64,000 nt of DNA from an uncultured Bacteroidia bacterium (GTDB lineage: Bacteria > Bacteroidota > Bacteroidia > Bacteroidales > F082): assembly GCA_902794155.1 (NCBI GenBank), contig CADBGN010000003.1, forward strand, positions 31,326-95,325. The letters run 5' to 3'. Both the position numbers and the translations under genes were made by a program. Under the pieces are notes generated by a model. The model saw only the letters and a list, made by a program, of their open reading frames with translations, was not told the DNA's origin and made no database searches. Positions within the stretch are counted from its first letter, which is position 1. Every line of letters begins with the position of its first letter. This document shows positions 59,110 to 64,000 of the stretch, piece after piece.

Positions 59110-59517
59110 GTTCATGTCGATTTTCGGTTTGAAGATCTTGTCTTGTGTGACGAAGGCCTCCTTGAAGCGTGGTTTGATTTGTCGCAAGCATTTCTCGGCT
59201 TCCACGCGGTTGCGGAAGTCGCCGGCGCGCAGGCGGAAATGCGGCTCCACGTAGGTCAGATAGATAGGAATGTCGGGGAAGGCCCGCTCAAACTGGGCTT
59301 TCACTGCCTTGGCGTGGTCAAGGGCCTCGTTGCCGATTTCCATGAAGATGTGGATGCGGTAGCCGTTATACGAGCTGTCGACCTTATAAAGCGAACGCTG
59401 CTTGGCGATGAGGCTTTCGATGCGACTGTCCTGGTCAACATGCAGTGAACCACGGCTTTGCGCAAAGCCAAATGTGACCGACGCCATGAATATGATCAAA
59501 CAAAGGATGCGTTTCAT
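59095..59517 (-). CDS. exported SPOR-like protein
   Basis: 140 residues. Signal peptide with cleavage after about residue 19 (FGFAQ). The mature part, YRIHIFMEIGNEALDHAKAV, FPDIPIYLTYVEPHFRLRAG and DFRNRVEAEKCLRQI, follows the beta-alpha-beta rhythm of SPOR domains, which bind denuded peptidoglycan at the septum. The protein is periplasmic by prediction. It could help in division or cell-wall remodelling. Confidence 0.75.
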   Translation of the reverse strand: MKRILCLIIFMASVTFGFAQSRGSLHVDQDSRIESLIAKQRSLYKVDSSYNGYRIHIFMEIGNEALDHAKAVKAQFERAFPDIPIYLTYVEPHFRLRAGDFRNRVEAEKCLRQIKPRFKEAFVTQDKIFKPKIDMNKNEE

Positions 59518-59536
59518 AACCTAAGAGTTGAGACTG

Positions 59537-59544
59537 CAAAGATA
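59537..59544 (-). promoter_or_regulatory. -7 promoter element
   Basis: TATCTTTG on the minus strand, 19 bases before the SPOR-like gene. Confidence 0.62.
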
Positions 59545-59582
59545 CATTTTTTTGATGACATGCAAATTTCCGATGAAAGTTG

Positions 59583-59590
59583 TATCTTTG
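59583..59590 (+). promoter_or_regulatory. -7 promoter element
   Basis: TATCTTTG, 13 bases before ruvB; divergent from the element at 59537. Confidence 0.68.
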
Positions 59591-59603
59591 CACACAAAAT
59601 TGA

Positions 59604-60638
59604 ATGATGAATAGCAATTTAGACGCCAACGCTTCCCATCTCTCCAAGGCCGAGAAAGACCTCGAAAACGCCTTGCGTCCTGATATGTTCGACAGTTTTG
59701 CCGGACAGAAGCAGGTCGTCGACAACCTTCGCGTTTTCGTAAAGGCCGCTGCCCAGCGTGGCGAAGCCCTCGACCATACTTTGTTGTACGGCCCTCCGGG
59801 TTTGGGCAAGACCACTTTGTCGTATATCATCGCCCATGAGTTGGGAGTCGGCATGAAGATGACCTCGGGACCCGTTCTCGACAAGCCGGGCAACCTTGCG
59901 GGTCTGCTTACCAGCCTTGAGCCTAACGATGTGCTGTTCATTGATGAGATCCACCGCCTCAGTCCTGTGGTGGAGGAGTATCTCTATTCCGCCATGGAAG
60001 ACTTCCGCATCGATATTATGATTGAGACGGGACCAAGTGCGCGTAGCATCCAAATCACGCTAAATCCTTTTACCTTGATTGGCGCTACTACTCGAAGCGG
60101 CATGCTGACGGCACCCTTGCGTGAGCGTTTTGGCATCAAGCAGCGTTTGGAGTATTATGACGCCAAGACCTTGTCGAAGATTGTGAAGCGTTCGGCAGGT
60201 ATTCTCAACGTGCCTATTGACGACACGGCAGCTTTTGAGATTGCGCGCCGTAGCCGTGGCACACCGCGTATTGCCAACATGTTGCTGCGTCGCGTGCGTG
60301 ACTTTGCTCAGATCCAAGGCGACGGTACCATCACCTTAGATATCGCAAAAATCGGTTTGAAAGCTCTCAACGTAGACGAGCATGGTCTTGACGACATGGA
60401 CAACAGGATTCTCACTACCATCATCGACAAGTTTAAGGGTGGTCCTGTGGGTGTCAATACTATCGCTACAGCCGTGGGCGAGGACCCTGGCACCATCGAA
60501 GAGGTCTGTGAACCGTTCCTCATCCAGGAAGGCTTCATCATGCGCACGCCCCGTGGCCGCGAATGCACCGATTTGGCGTATAAGCATTTAGGCAAGACGC
60601 GGATTAAGCCTACGGGAGAGATGAGTTTGTTTGATTGA
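59604..60638 (+). CDS. ruvB: Holliday junction branch migration ATPase RuvB
   Basis: 344 residues, usual length. [18 protein letters not shown] is the N-terminal signature, Walker [10 protein letters not shown] (63-71), Walker B FIDEIHRL, sensor 1 [17 protein letters not shown], and arginine finger and winged-helix end ICEE-like [15 protein letters not shown] with [11 protein letters not shown]. It drives branch migration with RuvA. A second ATG (59607) is one codon later. The last 29 bases overlap the converging ORF6N gene. Confidence 0.96.
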   Translation: MMNSNLDANASHLSKAEKDLENALRPDMFDSFAGQKQVVDNLRVFVKAAAQRGEALDHTLLYGPPGLGKTTLSYIIAHELGVGMKMTSGPVLDKPGNLAGLLTSLEPNDVLFIDEIHRLSPVVEEYLYSAMEDFRIDIMIETGPSARSIQITLNPFTLIGATTRSGMLTAPLRERFGIKQRLEYYDAKTLSKIVKRSAGILNVPIDDTAAFEIARRSRGTPRIANMLLRRVRDFAQIQGDGTITLDIAKIGLKALNVDEHGLDDMDNRILTTIIDKFKGGPVGVNTIATAVGEDPGTIEEVCEPFLIQEGFIMRTPRGRECTDLAYKHLGKTRIKPTGEMSLFD

Positions 60639-61278
60639 GATTTTCTTCTTCAGGTTTGTATCCAATCCGCTTGCGAGGTTGGGCTTTTGTTTCCCTTAAT
60701 TTGTCAAGGGCATCGTTGAGGGCTTCTATTTGTATGGCAATTTCCAGATTGGTTTGTTCCTGTTGCTCATTGATGTCGTTTTGGTCATGAAGTATTTCCT
60801 CGATATAGGCGTTCAACTGATCCATCTTGTGTGAGAGCTGTTCATATCGCAGTTCAGACACCTGCAATGCGGCGACGGCTTGTCTCACAGCAACAAAAGC
60901 TCTCATAATATTAATGTTTACTTGAATGGCAATTTTACTGCGTAGTAATCCTGAAAGCATAGCCACACCTTCTTCTGTAAATGCAAAGGGTGCATATTTG
61001 CTGTGCTGTCCTCGTCCTGTTTTTAAGATGCCATTTTGGCACCTTAGAGAGGAGACTTCGTCGAGTGTCAGCTCAAACATGAAGTCTTCAGGAAAACGTT
61101 CAATATTACGGCGTACCTGTCGTTTGAGTTGTGCCACTTCAACCTCGTACATATCAGCAAGGTCGCTATCCAACATTACCTTTTGGCCGCGAATCTCATA
61201 AATCACATTCTTGATGTTTTCGACGTTTCCTGTTTGCACATCATTTGGGATGATTTTAGTGGGTTTTGGAGTTTCCAT
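60610..61278 (-). CDS. ORF6N domain protein (accessory)
   Basis: 222 residues. The N-terminal ORF6N DNA-binding domain is seen in [20 protein letters not shown], then [19 protein letters not shown] and FMFELT; the following [20 protein letters not shown] is also typical. A coiled coil (about 130-200) and a basic tail end it. Such proteins are common in phages and mobile islands, yet no other phage gene is here. The family may act as a regulator of DNA or transcription. Its 3-prime end overlaps ruvB. Confidence 0.85.
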   Translation of the reverse strand: METPKPTKIIPNDVQTGNVENIKNVIYEIRGQKVMLDSDLADMYEVEVAQLKRQVRRNIERFPEDFMFELTLDEVSSLRCQNGILKTGRGQHSKYAPFAFTEEGVAMLSGLLRSKIAIQVNINIMRAFVAVRQAVAALQVSELRYEQLSHKMDQLNAYIEEILHDQNDINEQQEQTNLEIAIQIEALNDALDKLRETKAQPRKRIGYKPEEENLNQTNSSLP

Positions 61279-61306
61279 AACGATACTATATTTAGTTATT
61301 ACGCAG

Positions 61307-61314
61307 CAAAGTTA
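61307..61314 (-). promoter_or_regulatory. -7 promoter element of the ORF6N gene
   Basis: TAACTTTG on the minus strand, 28 bases before the gene. Confidence 0.6.
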
Positions 61315-61350
61315 TGTCACTTGTCAAGAGTTATCCGTTGATTAAACGTT

Positions 61351-61390
61351 TGTAGTCGACTGTAGTCATTTGTAGTCGTTTGCTGTCGGA
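61351..61390. repeat. four phased 10-bp direct repeats
   Basis: TGTAGTC recurs at 61351, 61361 and 61371, and TGCTGTC at 61381, exactly 10 bases apart, i.e. on one face of the helix. They lie between the divergent ORF6N and leuS promoters. Confidence 0.7.
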
Positions 61391-61490
61391 TAAATTGCAA
61401 TTGATCAATATTTTAGTTGTTTCTTGCTTAAAAAGTGTGAGTTGATTTGTAGTTTTTATTACGGGCATCAATCGTAAAACAAATTTTCCC

Positions 61491-61498
61491 TATTTTTG
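61491..61498 (+). promoter_or_regulatory. -7 promoter element of leuS
   Basis: TATTTTTG, 37 bases before leuS. Confidence 0.7.
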
Positions 61499-61535
61499 CA
61501 GTTTCTTTAGAAACAGCAAATAACATCGCTATTAT

Positions 61536-64000
<2,465 letters not shown>

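Overview
The window is chromosomal DNA of a member of the Bacteroidota, most likely an uncultured Bacteroidales. Evidence for this: promoters of the TAnnTTTG type with almost no Shine-Dalgarno sequences; two secreted proteins with type IX secretion (T9SS) C-terminal sorting domains; a fimbrillin-like lipoprotein and a six-domain BACON lipoprotein; and families largely confined to this phylum (DUF3822 beside rsmD, DUF5686, the short AMP nucleosidase, TolB-propeller/barrel protein). No rRNA, CRISPR array, insertion sequence or complete prophage is visible.

Layout. 1-5.7 kb: end of an Mrp-type ATPase, nfu, a T9SS protein, an exported protein, a methyltransferase-like protein, a cobalamin adenosyltransferase and a DUF2795-like protein. 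5.7-8.6 kb: two small exported Lys-rich proteins that share a nearly identical promoter/leader, with an HEXXH membrane protein and rluE between them. 8.6-19.4 kb: a fused glycine/ornithine-lipid acyltransferase, rsmD/DUF3822 operon, AMP nucleosidase-holA, dtd, a T9SS subtilase, rbfA and a LolC/E-like permease. 19.3-29.5 kb: TolB-propeller protein, metallo-hydrolase, TPR protein, ornithine aminotransferase, nitroreductase, dus and lnt. 29.5-33.6 kb: a compact cassette of HprK-like kinase, Ser/His signal-peptidase-like protein, PqqD-like protein, nucleotidyltransferase, a 43-residue peptide and a fimbrillin-like lipoprotein. It looks like an undescribed peptide-modification system. 33.7-41 kb: tRNA-Phe and an envelope operon (barrel protein, TPR, LptC, CorC-like, PpiD-like). 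41-46.6 kb: BACON lipoprotein, C69 dipeptidase, hemW, aquaporin. 46.7-53.4 kb: TolC/MacA/MacB/permease efflux operon followed by a LytS/LytTR two-component pair. 53.4-59.5 kb: tRNA-Lys, zinc-ribbon protein, apbE, DUF5686, ftsB/divIC-like gene, ridA, a D-2-hydroxyacid dehydrogenase and a SPOR-like protein. 59.6-64 kb: ruvB, an ORF6N accessory gene and leuS, which runs off the window inside its KMSKS motif.

Three things stand out. First, leuS carries an in-frame insert of about 113 residues just before KMSKS that reads like a DUF559/Vsr-type PD-(D/E)XK nuclease domain. Second, the 29.6-33.6 kb cassette brings together modifying-enzyme families around a tiny Ser/Thr/Gly-rich peptide without a lasso cyclase. 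Third, several families of palindromic repeats lie between genes, and copies of such repeats sit in frame inside dus (two) and hemW (two). This resembles the palindromic elements inserted into Rickettsia genes.
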